Shown: piece after piece, positions 1 to 10,366 of the stretch
Position numbering within the stretch: the stretch's first letter is position 1
Layout of the letters: every line of letters begins with the position of its first letter
Assembly: GCF_004345745.1 (NCBI RefSeq)
Contig: NZ_SLXJ01000002.1
Coordinates: 186,001-250,000 of the forward strand
Length of the DNA: 64,000 nucleotides
Reading direction: 5' to 3'
Source: Nicoletella semolina
Lineage (GTDB): Bacteria; Pseudomonadota; Gammaproteobacteria; Enterobacterales; Pasteurellaceae
Made by a program: the position numbers and the translations under genes
The notes under the pieces: model-generated
Databases searched by the model: none
Told to the model about the DNA's origin: nothing
Seen by the model: the letters and a program-made list of their open reading frames with translations, nothing else

Positions 1-623
1 TCTGACATACCCATTGAAAGCGTATCAATTTCAGGGAACTCTGCTTGTAATTGTTTAAAAAGCTGTTGCATTTGGAGGAGGATAATTTTTTGCTTTTGCT
101 TATCTATTTCAGGTTTTGGAATTGCCATCAAACCTCGCAATTTAAGGCGAGGAAGCTGAGCAATTTCACGAGCAAACAGCATCATTTCATCAGGAGAAAT
201 GCCTGATTTAGATGTTTCATCACTGATATTAATTTGAATCAGTACATTGATAGGAGGAAGATGTTCAAAGCGTTGTGCATTTAAACGCTGTGCAATTTTA
301 ATACGGTCAAGTGTCTGGACCCAATCAAAATACTCGGCAACAAGTCGAGTTTTATTGGATTGCAAAGGTCCAATAAAATGCCATTCTAGAGGGAGGTCGG
401 TTGATGTATAGTTCTCAATAAAATATTGAATTTTTTCGACACCCTCTTGTACATAGTTTTCGCCAAATGCAAGTTGCCCTGCTTTGATTGCTTCAATAAT
501 GGCAGGAATAGGCTTGGTTTTACTGACTGCTAGCAGTTTTACGGCATTTGGCAAACGCTGATTAATTTGGCTGAGTTGTTGGATAGTTTGTGTTATTTGT
601 TCTATATTTTGAGCAATCGACAT
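1..623 (-). CDS. yggS: YggS/PLPBP family pyridoxal phosphate homeostasis protein (partial, runs off left edge)
   Basis: Read on the minus strand from an ATG at 623; the frame stays open to base 1, giving about 207 of the usual 230 or so residues. Visible are the PLP-lysine motif AVSKTKP (Lys35), the segment EWHFIGPLQSNK and the C-terminal LSMGMS motif of this family. These proteins hold PLP in a single TIM-barrel domain and buffer free PLP and amino/keto acid pools; they have no known catalytic activity. The gene is divergent from kdsC, so the roughly 80 bases between them should hold both promoters. The C-terminus lies outside the window. Confidence 0.93.
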   Translation of the reverse strand, partial: MSIAQNIEQITQTIQQLSQINQRLPNAVKLLAVSKTKPIPAIIEAIKAGQLAFGENYVQEGVEKIQYFIENYTSTDLPLEWHFIGPLQSNKTRLVAEYFDWVQTLDRIKIAQRLNAQRFEHLPPINVLIQINISDETSKSGISPDEMMLFAREIAQLPRLKLRGLMAIPKPEIDKQKQKIILLQMQQLFKQLQAEFPEIDTLSMGMS

Positions 624-704
624 TGTTGTCCCCAAAGAGCTATAATGCTCAAAATGATAAAACTCCCCCTACTGAAAAGCAAGGGAAGAAAACAAGGAAA
701 CCTT

Positions 705-1244
705 ATGATACAACTCACAAAAATTAAACTCGTGATTACCGATGTTGATGGCGTGCTGACTGATGGCAGCTTGTATTACACGGAACAAGGTGAAGCAATG
801 AAGCGTTTTCACGTTAAAGATGGATTAGGCATTAAAATGCTCTTAGCTTCTGGTATCAAAGTGGCTGTTCTTTCAGGGGGGGATAGCCCGATTTTACGTC
901 GCCGCATTCGAGATCTAGGTATTCCACTGTTTCAGCTTGGAAAAATTTCTAAACGCCAAGCCTGTTTAGATCTGATTGAACAGGCTGGTGTGCTTGCAGA
1001 AGAAACCATTTTTTTAGGCGATGATACCTTAGATTTACCTGCTTTTGAGGTATGTGGGATCGCCGCTACGGTGGCAGATGCCTATAATTATGTTAAAGCT
1101 CGTGCAGATATTGTACTGGAACAGGTTGGAGGGCAAGGGGCATTTCGTGAGCTATCGGATCGCATTCTTGAAGCACAAGGTAAAGAATCCGTTTATACTA
1201 CGGCTGATGGGTTTATGAAAATGGCGGAAAAAATGGCTCAATAG
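705..1244 (+). CDS. kdsC: 3-deoxy-D-manno-octulosonate 8-phosphate phosphatase KdsC
   Basis: A 179-residue HAD-family phosphatase that hydrolyses KDO-8-phosphate to KDO for lipopolysaccharide inner core synthesis in the cytoplasm. The nucleophile motif DVDGVLTDG (Asp13, Asp15) lies at the N-terminus, VLSGGDSP supplies motif II and FLGDDTLDLPAF motif IV. There is no cap domain, as expected for the tetrameric KdsC type. The open frame extends 46 codons upstream, but that part is low-quality sequence overlapping yggS. The ATG at 705 has an AAGGA ribosome site at 694 and starts where homologues start. Confidence 0.95.
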   Translation: MIQLTKIKLVITDVDGVLTDGSLYYTEQGEAMKRFHVKDGLGIKMLLASGIKVAVLSGGDSPILRRRIRDLGIPLFQLGKISKRQACLDLIEQAGVLAEETIFLGDDTLDLPAFEVCGIAATVADAYNYVKARADIVLEQVGGQGAFRELSDRILEAQGKESVYTTADGFMKMAEKMAQ

Positions 1245-1356
1245 TTATTCCTAAGCCGCTGCCTTTATTTTCAAATAATGATGCGATATTTTTATTTTGC
1301 AAAAAAACGGTACATTCTAACCGCTTGGATACCGCCAGATAACAAAGGATAAGACA

Positions 1357-2019
1357 ATGACAACACTCACTCGCCAACAGGCTCTCGACATTTTTAATTC
1401 TCGTGCTGCCACTCGCCACTACGCTCCTAGCAAAAAAATCAGCGAAGAAGATTTTCACGCTATTTTAGAGTTTGCAAGACTTTCACCGAGTTCCGTTGGG
1501 GCTGAACCTTGGCAGTTTTTGGTGATTCAAAATCCACAACTACGAGAAAAAATTAAACCTGTTGCGTGGGGTATTAAGCACCCAATGAACGAGATGAGTC
1601 ATCTTGTTGTGATTTTAGCGAAGAAAAACGCACGTTATGACTCTGATTTTATGCGTCAATCTTTAGAACGTCGCAATTTAAACCAAGCGCAAATAGAAAA
1701 ATCACTCAATGTTTATCAAACCTTCCAAACAGAACATATAAAAATTTTAGACAATGAGCGTACGCTATTTGATTGGGCAAGCAAACAAACCTACATTGCG
1801 TTGGCGAATATGATGACAGGGGCGGCATTACTCGGCATTGATTCTTGTCCGATTGAAGGTTTTATTTATGATGAAGTAAACCGTATTTTATCAGAAGAAG
1901 GGCTAGTCGATTTGAATGAGTATGGCGTTTCTGTGATGGTTACATTTGGTTATCGCTCTCAAGAGCCTCGTCCCAAGATGCGGAAACCGCAGAGTGAGGT
2001 TGTTCGTTGGATAGAGTAA
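1357..2019 (+). CDS. NAD(P)H-dependent nitroreductase family oxidoreductase
   Basis: A 220-residue FMN-dependent nitroreductase-fold enzyme. The N-terminal RAATRHYAPSKKIS segment carries the FMN-phosphate-binding arginines, SPSSVGAEPWQF is the flavin-contacting helix start, and CPIEGF sits in the second half as in the NfsB-like group. Such enzymes reduce nitroaromatics or quinones with NAD(P)H; the physiological substrate cannot be told from sequence. It stands alone between kdsC and the str operon, with ribosome site AAAGGA 11 bases before the ATG. The 112-base gap after kdsC holds an uptake-signal-like AACCGCTTGG. Confidence 0.88.
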   Translation: MTTLTRQQALDIFNSRAATRHYAPSKKISEEDFHAILEFARLSPSSVGAEPWQFLVIQNPQLREKIKPVAWGIKHPMNEMSHLVVILAKKNARYDSDFMRQSLERRNLNQAQIEKSLNVYQTFQTEHIKILDNERTLFDWASKQTYIALANMMTGAALLGIDSCPIEGFIYDEVNRILSEEGLVDLNEYGVSVMVTFGYRSQEPRPKMRKPQSEVVRWIE

Positions 2020-2032
2020 TCTTTTAAACTAT

Positions 2033-2061
2033 TTGACAATTTAGCATTGCTTCTCTAGAAT
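2033..2061 (+). promoter_or_regulatory. str operon promoter
   Basis: TTGACA at 2033-2038 and TAGAAT at 2056-2061 are separated by 17 bases, close to the sigma-70 consensus. They lie about 70 bases upstream of rpsL, leaving a leader of about 65 bases. This is the only strong promoter seen before rpsL and should drive rpsL-rpsG-fusA-tuf. Confidence 0.85.
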
Positions 2062-2118
2062 TTGTCGTCCTTTCGAGTATGAATGAAAGGATTAATAATT
2101 AACCATTTCTTAATTTAA

Positions 2119-2508
<390 letters not shown>

Positions 2509-2612
2509 TGGTATTCCGTTAAGTAAGGCCAAACGTCTAATTTTTAAATTAAACCATAAACTCCAGTAACCGAGCTTTGCTCACCATTGAAGTTTTGGAT
2601 TATCCTGAATAA

Positions 2613-3101
<489 letters not shown>

Positions 3102-3193
3102 TCGTTTAGCGATTTGTTTTAAGGGCTTCATTACAAAGTTTACGATGGAGCCTTACACTATACATGTATTAAATTCCAAACAAGGTAATAATA

Positions 3194-5296
3194 ATGGCTC
3201 GTACAACCCCTATTTCACGCTACCGTAATATCGGTATCAGTGCGCACATTGATGCGGGTAAAACCACAACCACTGAGCGTATCCTGTTTTATACAGGCGT
3301 GAGTCATAAAATCGGTGAAGTGCACGATGGTGCAGCGACAATGGACTGGATGGAGCAAGAGCAAGAACGTGGTATTACAATCACCTCTGCGGCAACCACA
3401 GCATTTTGGTCTGGTATGTCTAAGCAATTCGAGCAACACCGTATCAATGTTATTGACACACCAGGACACGTTGATTTCACAATCGAAGTAGAACGCTCAA
3501 TGCGTGTTCTTGATGGTGCTGTAATGGTTTATTGTTCTGTTGGAGGTGTGCAACCACAGTCTGAAACTGTATGGCGTCAAGCAAATAAATATAAAGTACC
3601 TCGTATTGCGTTCGTTAATAAAATGGACCGAACAGGTGCAAACTTCCTGCGTGTTGTTGAACAAATCAAAACTCGTTTAGGTGGGAATGCTGTTCCTCTT
3701 CAACTTCCAATCGGTGCAGAAGATAGCTTCACGGGTGTAGTTGATCTTATTAAAATGAAAGCGATTAACTGGAACGAAGCTGACCAAGGTATGACTTTCA
3801 CTTACGAAGATATACCTGCAGAGATGGTTGCAGAATGTGAAGAATGGCGTGATAACTTAGTTCAAGCTGCAGCAGAGTCGTCTGATGAGTTAATGGATAA
3901 ATACTTCTCTGGTGAAGAATTGACGGAAGAAGAAATTAAATCTGCATTACGTCAGCGTGTTTTAGCTAGTGAGGTTATTCCAGTTTGCTGTGGTTCTGCA
4001 TTCAAAAATAAGGGTGTTCAAGCGATGCTTGACGCAGTGATTGAGTATTTACCAGCCCCAACGGATATTCCTGCAATTAAAGGTATTAACGAAGATGAGA
4101 CTGAAGGTGAGCGTCATGCAGATGATGATGAGCCATTCTCAGCATTAGCCTTCAAAATTGCAACTGACCCATTCGTAGGAAACTTAACATTCTTCCGTGT
4201 ATATTCAGGTATTGTGAATTCAGGCGATACAGTTTATAACTCTGTTAAACAGAAACGTGAGCGTTTAGGTCGTATCGTACAGATGCACGCAAATAAACGT
4301 GAAGAAATCAAAGAAGTTCGTGCAGGCGACATTGCTGCTGCAATTGGCTTAAAAGATGTAGGAACAGGTGATACTTTATGTGCACAAAACGCACCAATCA
4401 TTCTTGAGCGTATGGAGTTCCCTGAGCCAGTGATTTCTGTTGCTGTTGAACCAAAAACTAAAGCTGACCAAGAAAAAATGGGCTTAGCGTTGGGTCGTTT
4501 AGCACAAGAAGATCCGTCATTCCGTGTTCACACTGATGAAGAGTCTGGTGAAACTATCATCTCAGGTATGGGTGAGTTACACTTAGATATTATCGTCGAT
4601 CGTATGAAACGTGAATTTAAAGTGGAAGCGAATATCGGTAAGCCACAAGTATCCTACCGTGAAACTATCCGCAACCGTGTAAATGATGTGGAAGGAAAAC
4701 ACGCAAAACAATCAGGTGGTCGTGGTCAATATGGTCACGTTGTTATTGACCTATACCCATTAGATCCAGAAGGTCCTGGTTATGAGTTTGTTAATGAGAT
4801 CAAAGGTGGTGTAATTCCAGGTGAATATATCCCTGCAGTAGATAAAGGTGTTCAAGAACAGCTTAAATCTGGTCCATTGGCAGGTTACCCTGTAGTTGAT
4901 TTAGGTGTGCGTTTACACTTCGGTTCATACCACGATGTTGACTCATCTGAGCTTGCATTTAAACTTGCAGCATCATTAGCGTTTAAGGCAGCGTTTGCAA
5001 AAGCAAACCCAGTTCTACTTGAGCCAATTATGAAAGTAGAAGTTGAAACACCACCAGACTATGTTGGTGATGTAATCGGCGATTTAAGCCGTCGCCGTGC
5101 GATGGTGAATGGTCAAGAAGCGAGTGAGTTTGTAGTTAAGATCAATGCTGAAGTACCACTTTCAGAAATGTTTGGTTATGCAACAGACTTACGTTCACAG
5201 ACCCAAGGTCGTGCATCATATTCGATGGAGCCATTGAAATACGCTGAAGCACCAGCAAGCGTTGCATCGGCTGTTATTGAAGCTCGTAAAAAATAA
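3194..5296 (+). CDS. fusA: Elongation factor G
   Basis: A 700-residue translocase GTPase. The G domain begins at the N-terminus with [15 protein letters not shown] (G1), [11 protein letters not shown] (G2), DTPGHVDF (G3) and NKMDRTGA (G4). The fused translation-factor beta-barrel, domains III and V and the domain IV region ([20 protein letters not shown]) follow in normal order. It catalyses ribosomal translocation and, with ribosome recycling factor, ribosome recycling. Third gene of the str operon with ribosome site AAGGTAATA upstream; length is normal and no anomalies are seen. Confidence 0.99.
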   Translation: MARTTPISRYRNIGISAHIDAGKTTTTERILFYTGVSHKIGEVHDGAATMDWMEQEQERGITITSAATTAFWSGMSKQFEQHRINVIDTPGHVDFTIEVERSMRVLDGAVMVYCSVGGVQPQSETVWRQANKYKVPRIAFVNKMDRTGANFLRVVEQIKTRLGGNAVPLQLPIGAEDSFTGVVDLIKMKAINWNEADQGMTFTYEDIPAEMVAECEEWRDNLVQAAAESSDELMDKYFSGEELTEEEIKSALRQRVLASEVIPVCCGSAFKNKGVQAMLDAVIEYLPAPTDIPAIKGINEDETEGERHADDDEPFSALAFKIATDPFVGNLTFFRVYSGIVNSGDTVYNSVKQKRERLGRIVQMHANKREEIKEVRAGDIAAAIGLKDVGTGDTLCAQNAPIILERMEFPEPVISVAVEPKTKADQEKMGLALGRLAQEDPSFRVHTDEESGETIISGMGELHLDIIVDRMKREFKVEANIGKPQVSYRETIRNRVNDVEGKHAKQSGGRGQYGHVVIDLYPLDPEGPGYEFVNEIKGGVIPGEYIPAVDKGVQEQLKSGPLAGYPVVDLGVRLHFGSYHDVDSSELAFKLAASLAFKAAFAKANPVLLEPIMKVEVETPPDYVGDVIGDLSRRRAMVNGQEASEFVVKINAEVPLSEMFGYATDLRSQTQGRASYSMEPLKYAEAPASVASAVIEARKK

Positions 5297-5321
5297 TTTA
5301 TAAAACTCGTAGTGCTTTTAG

Positions 5322-6539
<1,218 letters not shown>

Positions 6540-6590
6540 TTCGTTTGAATCTTTGAAAGCAAAGATGAGATATTATTAAATATCAGAGAA

Positions 6591-6616
6591 AAGCGTGTCG
6601 AGAGGCACGCTTTTTT
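6591..6616 (+). terminator. Intrinsic terminator of the str operon
   Basis: AGCGTGTC-GAGA-GGCACGCT forms an 8-bp stem (one G-U pair) with a GAGA tetraloop, followed by six T residues. It ends tuf transcription and insulates the convergent immunity array on the minus strand. Confidence 0.9.
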
Positions 6617-6695
6617 ATCAATAATGTTGCATTATGAGTAGAAAGGACCTAACTAAAAGAGTTACATTCAAATGAATCACCCTGCAATTGTTTAA

Positions 6696-7061
6696 TTACG
6701 TCCACTCCTCAAAACCATCTTCCCAAATCCATACTGCTCCCGCTGGTGCACCTATTAACCACCATAAATGATCAATATCCTTTTCAGGATCATTATCATC
6801 ATATTCTTCGGGCCAAGCCTGACGAAAAAGGTCGATTTGCTCCTCAATAGTACCTTCTAGAAACTTACCTTGACTAGCGAGTTTCAACTCGCCAATTCTA
6901 ATTAAGTCCCCCATAAATTCTAAAAACATCTCTTTAACTTCAGGGTTATCCCTTATCGCACCAAACTCCTCTTCAAATTCAGCAAATAGGGCATCTAGCA
7001 TAAGCCCCTTGCCTCCAGCCATAATTTTTTCATATTGGCTTTTAGTTAATTTCTCTAGCAT
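6696..7061 (-). CDS. CDI immunity paralogue 1 (class I, DUF596-like)
   Basis: A 121-residue acidic protein and the last member of the array. The class I head MLEKLTKSQY leads into a variable patch (AEFEEEFGAIRDNPEV), then the near-invariant body MFLEFMGDLIRIGELKLA and a Trp-rich tail (HLWWLIGAPAGAVWIWEDG, EEWT). The PAGAVW-ED tail resembles the DUF596 family as I recall it. The upstream bases (GGAGGAAAAATG) and 3' half are almost identical to the copy at 10913-11278, yet the variable patch differs, which points to mosaic exchange. No toxin gene precedes it, only a 21-base toxin-tail scar. The immunity role is inferred from synteny. Confidence 0.85.
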   Translation of the reverse strand: MLEKLTKSQYEKIMAGGKGLMLDALFAEFEEEFGAIRDNPEVKEMFLEFMGDLIRIGELKLASQGKFLEGTIEEQIDLFRQAWPEEYDDNDPEKDIDHLWWLIGAPAGAVWIWEDGFEEWT

Positions 7062-7079
7062 TTTTCCTCCGATTAGTGA

Positions 7080-7100
7080 TTATTGAAACTTTAGTTCAAG
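7080..7100 (-). pseudogene. Toxin-tail scar (last six codons plus stop)
   Basis: Immediately after the stop codon of the immunity gene at 7101-7469, the minus strand reads Leu-Glu-Leu-Lys-Phe-Gln-stop. This is the same ending as cdiA (LELKFQ) and the orphan toxin modules. It looks like the 3' stub of a deleted toxin module whose immunity gene (6696-7061) was kept. Confidence 0.6.
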
Positions 7101-7469
7101 CTACCACGTCCACTCCTCATAACCATCTTCCCAAATCCACACTGCACAAGCAGGAGCAGCGGCAAACCACCATAAGTAATGAATATCTTTTTCTGGATCA
7201 TTATCATCGTATTCTTTTGGCCAAGCCTGTCGAAAAAGGTCGATTTGTTCTTCAATGTTTCCCTTTAAAAAATTCTTTCCATCAGCAAGTTTCATTTCGC
7301 CAATTCTAATTAAGTCCCCCATAAATTCTAAAAACATCTCTTTAACGTCAGGATTATCTTCTATAAAACCGAATTCTTCTTCAAATCCAACAAACATCGC
7401 ATTTAATAATAGCCCTTTATTTTCAGCCATTAATTTATTGTATTGATTATTGGTTAATTTATCTAACAT
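7101..7469 (-). CDS. CDI immunity paralogue 2 (class I), paired with orphan toxin module A
   Basis: A 122-residue class I protein: head MLDKLTNNQYNKL, variable patch VGFEEEFGFIEDNPDV, variable loop ADGKNFLKG, and tail with WFAAAPACAVWIWEDG. The usual Gly of PAGAVW is Cys here. It lies directly downstream of orphan toxin module A, and its start overlaps the module's 3' end by 11 bases because the module has lost its normal stop. AGGAGA precedes the ATG. The expected role is neutralising the matching CdiA-CT; this is inferred from position. Confidence 0.85.
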   Translation of the reverse strand: MLDKLTNNQYNKLMAENKGLLLNAMFVGFEEEFGFIEDNPDVKEMFLEFMGDLIRIGEMKLADGKNFLKGNIEEQIDLFRQAWPKEYDDNDPEKDIHYLWWFAAAPACAVWIWEDGYEEWTW

Positions 7470-8166
7470 TCTGTTCTCCTATTAATTGTTGAAACTTTAT
7501 TTCAAACTGATTACGATTTATTAAATTATGACCTTGTTCAGCTTTTTGAGAATTTATATCAATTGTCCATTTTGCTTTTGTAATTTCTTGACTATCAGAA
7601 AAATTCCTTAATGTAAATCGATTACCATGTCTGTCTTGCACTGCATAGTAGATCCCTTGCTTTACACCGTCTTTTTTGATTTTATCCACTGGATTAGGCA
7701 TTTTAGAAATCCCTGCTAAATCCTGAAACAATTGGAAAATTTCTTTATCGGATACACCGCTATACACAGCGGCTCTTTTACTGAGTTCTGGAATAGGGTA
7801 ATGCTCTTTGCCATTTAAGGTTAGGCGTAGATTTTTAGCCTTAAAGCCAGGGGCATTGATTTGTTCTCGTAAGCCATTAATCAGATTTTGACGGTGCGTA
7901 ATTTGGTTGGCAATTTTCTGAATATGCGGCAAATTGCTTGGTTTATTGATTGCCGTTTTAAATTTACTCACTGCACTGGCGGGCAACGCTACTGTCGCAA
8001 CTTTTCCTGCTCCAAGTAAACGAGCTTGAGTGCTTTTATCTAGGCTGTTCCATTGACGACTGATAACATTGCCTGTGTTGTCATCAACATAAGAGACGAC
8101 TGCCTCAATGCCATCTCCAAATGTGCCGAGAGCTGATAAAAAACAGCCTGCTTTGCCTTTTGGCAA
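7459..8166 (-). CDS. Orphan CdiA C-terminal toxin module A (no native start codon)
   Basis: An open frame of up to 235 codons corresponding to the last 215 or so residues of CdiA. It contains VSYVDDNTGNVISRQW, YRQN-like HRQNLINGLREQINAPGF, AVYSGVSDKEIFQLFQ and LAGISKMP, then a variable tail (GIYYAVQDRHGN, TLRNFSDSQE, KWTIDI). The apparent start is a TTG inside the hairpin of the upstream terminator, with an in-frame stop just before and no ribosome site, so it is probably not translated as it stands. Its end is altered: after EIKFQ the stop is lost and the frame runs eight more codons (QLIGEQNVR) into the next gene. The tail pattern suggests a small nuclease-type toxin, which is unproven. Confidence 0.7.
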   Translation of the reverse strand: MPKGKAGCFLSALGTFGDGIEAVVSYVDDNTGNVISRQWNSLDKSTQARLLGAGKVATVALPASAVSKFKTAINKPSNLPHIQKIANQITHRQNLINGLREQINAPGFKAKNLRLTLNGKEHYPIPELSKRAAVYSGVSDKEIFQLFQDLAGISKMPNPVDKIKKDGVKQGIYYAVQDRHGNRFTLRNFSDSQEITKAKWTIDINSQKAEQGHNLINRNQFEIKFQQLIGEQNVR

Positions 8167-8171
8167 AACAG
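8138..8171 (-). terminator. Array terminator hairpin between units 6 and 7
   Basis: On the minus strand CTGTTTTGCC-AAAA-GGCAAAGCAG (10-bp stem with one G-U pair) is followed by GCTGTTTTTT. It lies 16 bases after the immunity gene at 8187-8540 and overlaps the first codons of orphan module A. The same hairpin recurs at 8689, 9557, 10864, 12771 and 13854. Confidence 0.85.
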
Positions 8172-8186
8172 ACCGCTATTACCTAA

Positions 8187-8540
8187 TTACGTCCACTCCT
8201 CAAAGCCATCTTCCCAAATCCACACTGCTCCTGCAGGAGCACCTATTAACCACCATAAATTATCAATATCTTTCTCAGGATCATTCTCATCATATTCTTT
8301 TGGCCAAGCCTTGCGAAAAAGATCGATTTGTTCCTCAATGGTGCCTTCTAGAAACTTCCCTTTGCTAGCCAGTTTTAGCTCGCCAATTCTAATTAAGTCC
8401 CCCATAAATTCTAAAAACATCTCTTTGATTTCAGGGTTATCTTCCACAGAACCAAATTTTATTTGGAAATTACTGAAAAAGTTCCCTAAACTCAGTCCTT
8501 TGAACTCATCTAAAAAATTAATTTTATCTTTAGTGTTCAT
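8187..8540 (-). CDS. CDI immunity paralogue 3 (class II head, class I tail chimera)
   Basis: A 117-residue protein. The N-terminus MNTKDKINFLDEFKGLSL-GNFF is of the class II type seen at 9151-9504, 10000-10350 and 14300-14653. The C-terminus LWWLIGAPAGAVWIWEDGFEEWT is of class I, whereas the other class II proteins end in WWW/WWS-APAG with EDGT or EDGS. The central body MFLEFMGDLIRIGELKLA is shared. It is preceded by GGAGAT and by a vestigial toxin (8553-8688). Best read as a recombinant immunity gene. Confidence 0.85.
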   Translation of the reverse strand: MNTKDKINFLDEFKGLSLGNFFSNFQIKFGSVEDNPEIKEMFLEFMGDLIRIGELKLASKGKFLEGTIEEQIDLFRKAWPKEYDENDPEKDIDNLWWLIGAPAGAVWIWEDGFEEWT

Positions 8541-8552
8541 TAAATATCTCCA

Positions 8553-8688
8553 TTATTGAAACTTTAATTCAAATGTTTTGTTGAAAATTCGATTATTTTC
8601 CTCTGCCTTTCTGACATTTATATCAATTGTCGATCTTGCTTTTGTGCTTTCATAGCTATTCGAAAAATCTCTTTATCAGGAACCCCAT
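8553..8688 (-). pseudogene. Vestigial CdiA-CT toxin module with internal deletion
   Basis: Minus-strand frame reads GVPDKEIFR (matching SGVSDKEIFQ of CdiA), jumps about 45 residues and continues NSYESTKARSTIDI ... RIFNKTFELKFQ-stop, matching the CdiA ending. It begins immediately after the array terminator at 8689-8723 and ends 12 bases before the immunity gene at 8540. The tail (RIFNKTFELKF) resembles that of the living cdiA (RVFKQDLELKF), in keeping with the class II immunity head downstream. Confidence 0.75.
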
Positions 8689-8723
8689 AAAAAACAGTCT
8701 GCTTTGCCTCTTGGCAAAACAGA
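8689..8723 (-). terminator. Array terminator hairpin between units 5 and 6
   Basis: TCTGTTTTGCC / GGCAAAGCAGA form an 11-bp stem around AAGA on the minus strand, followed by a six-T tract. It is a variant of the array hairpin and follows the immunity gene at 8738-9103. Confidence 0.85.
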
Positions 8724-8737
8724 CCGCTATTTCTTAA

Positions 8738-9103
8738 TTACGTCCACTCCTCAAAACCATCTTCCCAAATCCATACCGCTCCTGCTGGAGCAATTAGTGA
8801 CCACCACAAATGATGAATATCTTTTTGAGGGATATTGTCATCGTACTCTTTTGGCCAAGCTTGACGAAGAATATCAAGTTGATTTTCAATACTACCTTCT
8901 AAAAACTTACCTTGACTAGCGAGTTTTAGCTCTCCAATTCTAATTAAGTCCCCTATAAACTCTAAAAACATCTCTTTGATCTCTGGATTATCTTCTACAG
9001 AACCAAATTCATCTTCAAATCCAGTAAAAATAGCATCTAATGGAAACCCTTTATTCTCCGTCATCAATTTACTGTATTGATTATCGGTTAATTTCTCTAA
9101 CAT
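8738..9103 (-). CDS. CDI immunity paralogue 4 (class I)
   Basis: A 121-residue class I protein with head MLEKLTDNQYSKLM, variable patch TGFEDEFGSVEDNPEI and a divergent middle (NQLDILRQAWPKEYDDNIPQ), ending SLIAPAGAVWIWEDG. The frame extends four codons upstream (MENI), but that ATGGAG contains the ribosome site for the ATG at 9103, so 9103 is preferred. It is the second immunity gene of its unit, after the class II gene at 9151, and has no toxin of its own. Confidence 0.83.
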   Translation of the reverse strand: MLEKLTDNQYSKLMTENKGFPLDAIFTGFEDEFGSVEDNPEIKEMFLEFIGDLIRIGELKLASQGKFLEGSIENQLDILRQAWPKEYDDNIPQKDIHHLWWSLIAPAGAVWIWEDGFEEWT

Positions 9104-9150
9104 TATGTTCTCCATTATGGCTATTTAGTGTATGTTTAATGATTTATAAA

Positions 9151-9504
9151 TTATGTCCATATTATAGTGCCGTCTTCCCAAAACCATACTGCTCCTGCAG
9201 GAGATAAAGTCCACCACCACATATAGTCAATATCTTTTTCAGGTACATTTTCATCGTACTCTTTTGGCCAAGCATTGCGAAAAAGATCAATTTGTTCCTC
9301 AATTGTACCTTCTAAAAAGTTGCCGTTACGAGCGAGTTTTAATTCGCCTGTTATCATTAAATCTTTCATAAATGCTAAAAACATTTCTTTAATTTCTGGG
9401 TTATCTTCAACATTACCAAATCTTCCTTGAAAATTACCGAAGAAATTTACTAAACTCTGTCCTTTAAAATGATCTAAGAAATCAATTTTATCGTTGTTAT
9501 CCAT
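9151..9504 (-). CDS. CDI immunity paralogue 5 (class II)
   Basis: A 117-residue class II protein: MDNNDKIDFLDHFKGQSLV head, NFQGRFGNVEDNPEI variable patch, MFLAFMKDLMITGELKLA body and WWWTLSPAGAVWFWEDGTIIWT tail. AGGAG lies upstream of the ATG. A short toxin tail stub (9514-9555) precedes it. By position it would have protected against that lost toxin. Confidence 0.83.
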   Translation of the reverse strand: MDNNDKIDFLDHFKGQSLVNFFGNFQGRFGNVEDNPEIKEMFLAFMKDLMITGELKLARNGNFLEGTIEEQIDLFRNAWPKEYDENVPEKDIDYMWWWTLSPAGAVWFWEDGTIIWT

Positions 9505-9513
9505 TTTATACTC

Positions 9514-9555
9514 CTATTTTTGAAATTTTAACTCTACCCTTTCTTTAACTAACAG
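9514..9555 (-). pseudogene. Toxin-tail stub (VKERVELKFQK)
   Basis: Between the array hairpin at 9557 and the immunity gene at 9151-9504 the minus strand encodes VKERVELKFQK-stop, matching the end of CdiA (RVFKQDLELKFQ). Only about 14 codons of the toxin remain. The deletion also removed the U-tract of the adjacent hairpin. Confidence 0.55.
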
Positions 9556-9556
9556 C

Positions 9557-9580
9557 CTGCTTTGCCTTTTGGCAAAACAG
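9557..9580 (-). repeat. Array hairpin between units 4 and 5, U-tract missing
   Basis: Same 10-bp stem and AAAA loop as the other array terminators, but the minus strand continues GCTGTTAGTTAAAG instead of a T run. As a terminator it is probably weak or dead, so units 4 and 5 may be co-transcribed. Confidence 0.7.
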
Positions 9581-9595
9581 ACCGCTATTTCTTAA

Positions 9596-9961
9596 TTACG
9601 TCCACTCCTCAAAACCATCTTCCCAAATCCATACCGCTCCCGCTGGGGCGGCATAAGACCACCATAGCATCTCAATATCTTTTTCTGGGTCGTTATCATC
9701 ATATTCTTTTGGCCAAGCCTGACGGAAAAGGTCGATTTGTTCCTCAATTGTACCTTCTAAAAATTTACCACTACGAGCAAGTTTCAGCTCTCCAATTCTG
9801 ATTAGATCGCCCATAAATTCTAAAAACATCTCTTTAATTTCAGGATTATCTTGGATCTCTCCAAATACGTTTTGAAATCCGCCAAATATAGCTCCTAGTG
9901 CCAACCCTTTATTTCCTTCCATAATTTTGTCATATTGACTATTAGTTAATTTTTCTAACAT
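9596..9961 (-). CDS. CDI immunity paralogue 6 (class I)
   Basis: A 121-residue class I protein with head MLEKLTNSQYDKIM, variable patch GGFQNVFGEIQDNPEI (shared with the gene at 10913), loop ARSGKFLEG and tail WSYAAPAGAVWIWEDG. The frame opens five codons earlier (MVESI), but the TGGAAAG ribosome site favours the ATG at 9961. It is second in its unit after the class II gene at 10000-10350. Confidence 0.83.
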   Translation of the reverse strand: MLEKLTNSQYDKIMEGNKGLALGAIFGGFQNVFGEIQDNPEIKEMFLEFMGDLIRIGELKLARSGKFLEGTIEEQIDLFRQAWPKEYDDNDPEKDIEMLWWSYAAPAGAVWIWEDGFEEWT

Positions 9962-9999
9962 TATACTTTCCACCATAATAACTTAAGAGATTGAGTAAT

Positions 10000-10350
10000 T
10001 TATGTCCATGACATTGTGCCGTCTTCCTCAATCCATACAGGACCAGCAGGAGCTAAAGTCCACCACCACATATAATCAATATCTTTTTCAGGATCATTTT
10101 CATCGTATTCCTTTGGCCAAACTTGCCTAAATTGCTCAACCAATTCCATAGCACTTCCTTCAAGAAATTTGTTATTTCTAAACAGTTTTAATTTATTTTC
10201 TTCTATAAGTTCTTGCATAAAAGATAAAAATAGTTCTTTTATCTCAGGATTTTCATCTATATATCCAAATTCATCTTGAAATGCAGAAAAGAAATGGGGA
10301 AAACTAAGCCCTATGCTCTTATCTAATACTCTTTTTTTTCTATTTATCAT
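10000..10350 (-). CDS. CDI immunity paralogue 7 (class II), paired with frameshifted toxin
   Basis: A 116-residue class II protein and the most divergent of the non-cognate set: MINRKKRVLDKSIGLSFPHF head, SAFQDEFGYIDENPEI patch, FLSFMQELIEENKLKLFRNNKF body and WWWTLAPAGPVWIEEDGTMSWT tail. It follows the frameshifted toxin module at 10367-10850 by 16 bases, with GAGGTG as ribosome site. It resembles the cognate CdiI at 14300 more than class I proteins do. Confidence 0.83.
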   Translation of the reverse strand: MINRKKRVLDKSIGLSFPHFFSAFQDEFGYIDENPEIKELFLSFMQELIEENKLKLFRNNKFLEGSAMELVEQFRQVWPKEYDENDPEKDIDYMWWWTLAPAGPVWIEEDGTMSWT

Positions 10351-10366
10351 AATTACACCTCGCTTT

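Noticed and set aside
567-704. 46-codon upstream extension of kdsC
   Set aside because: It overlaps the divergent yggS start, has no conserved character, and a good ribosome site exists for the ATG at 705.
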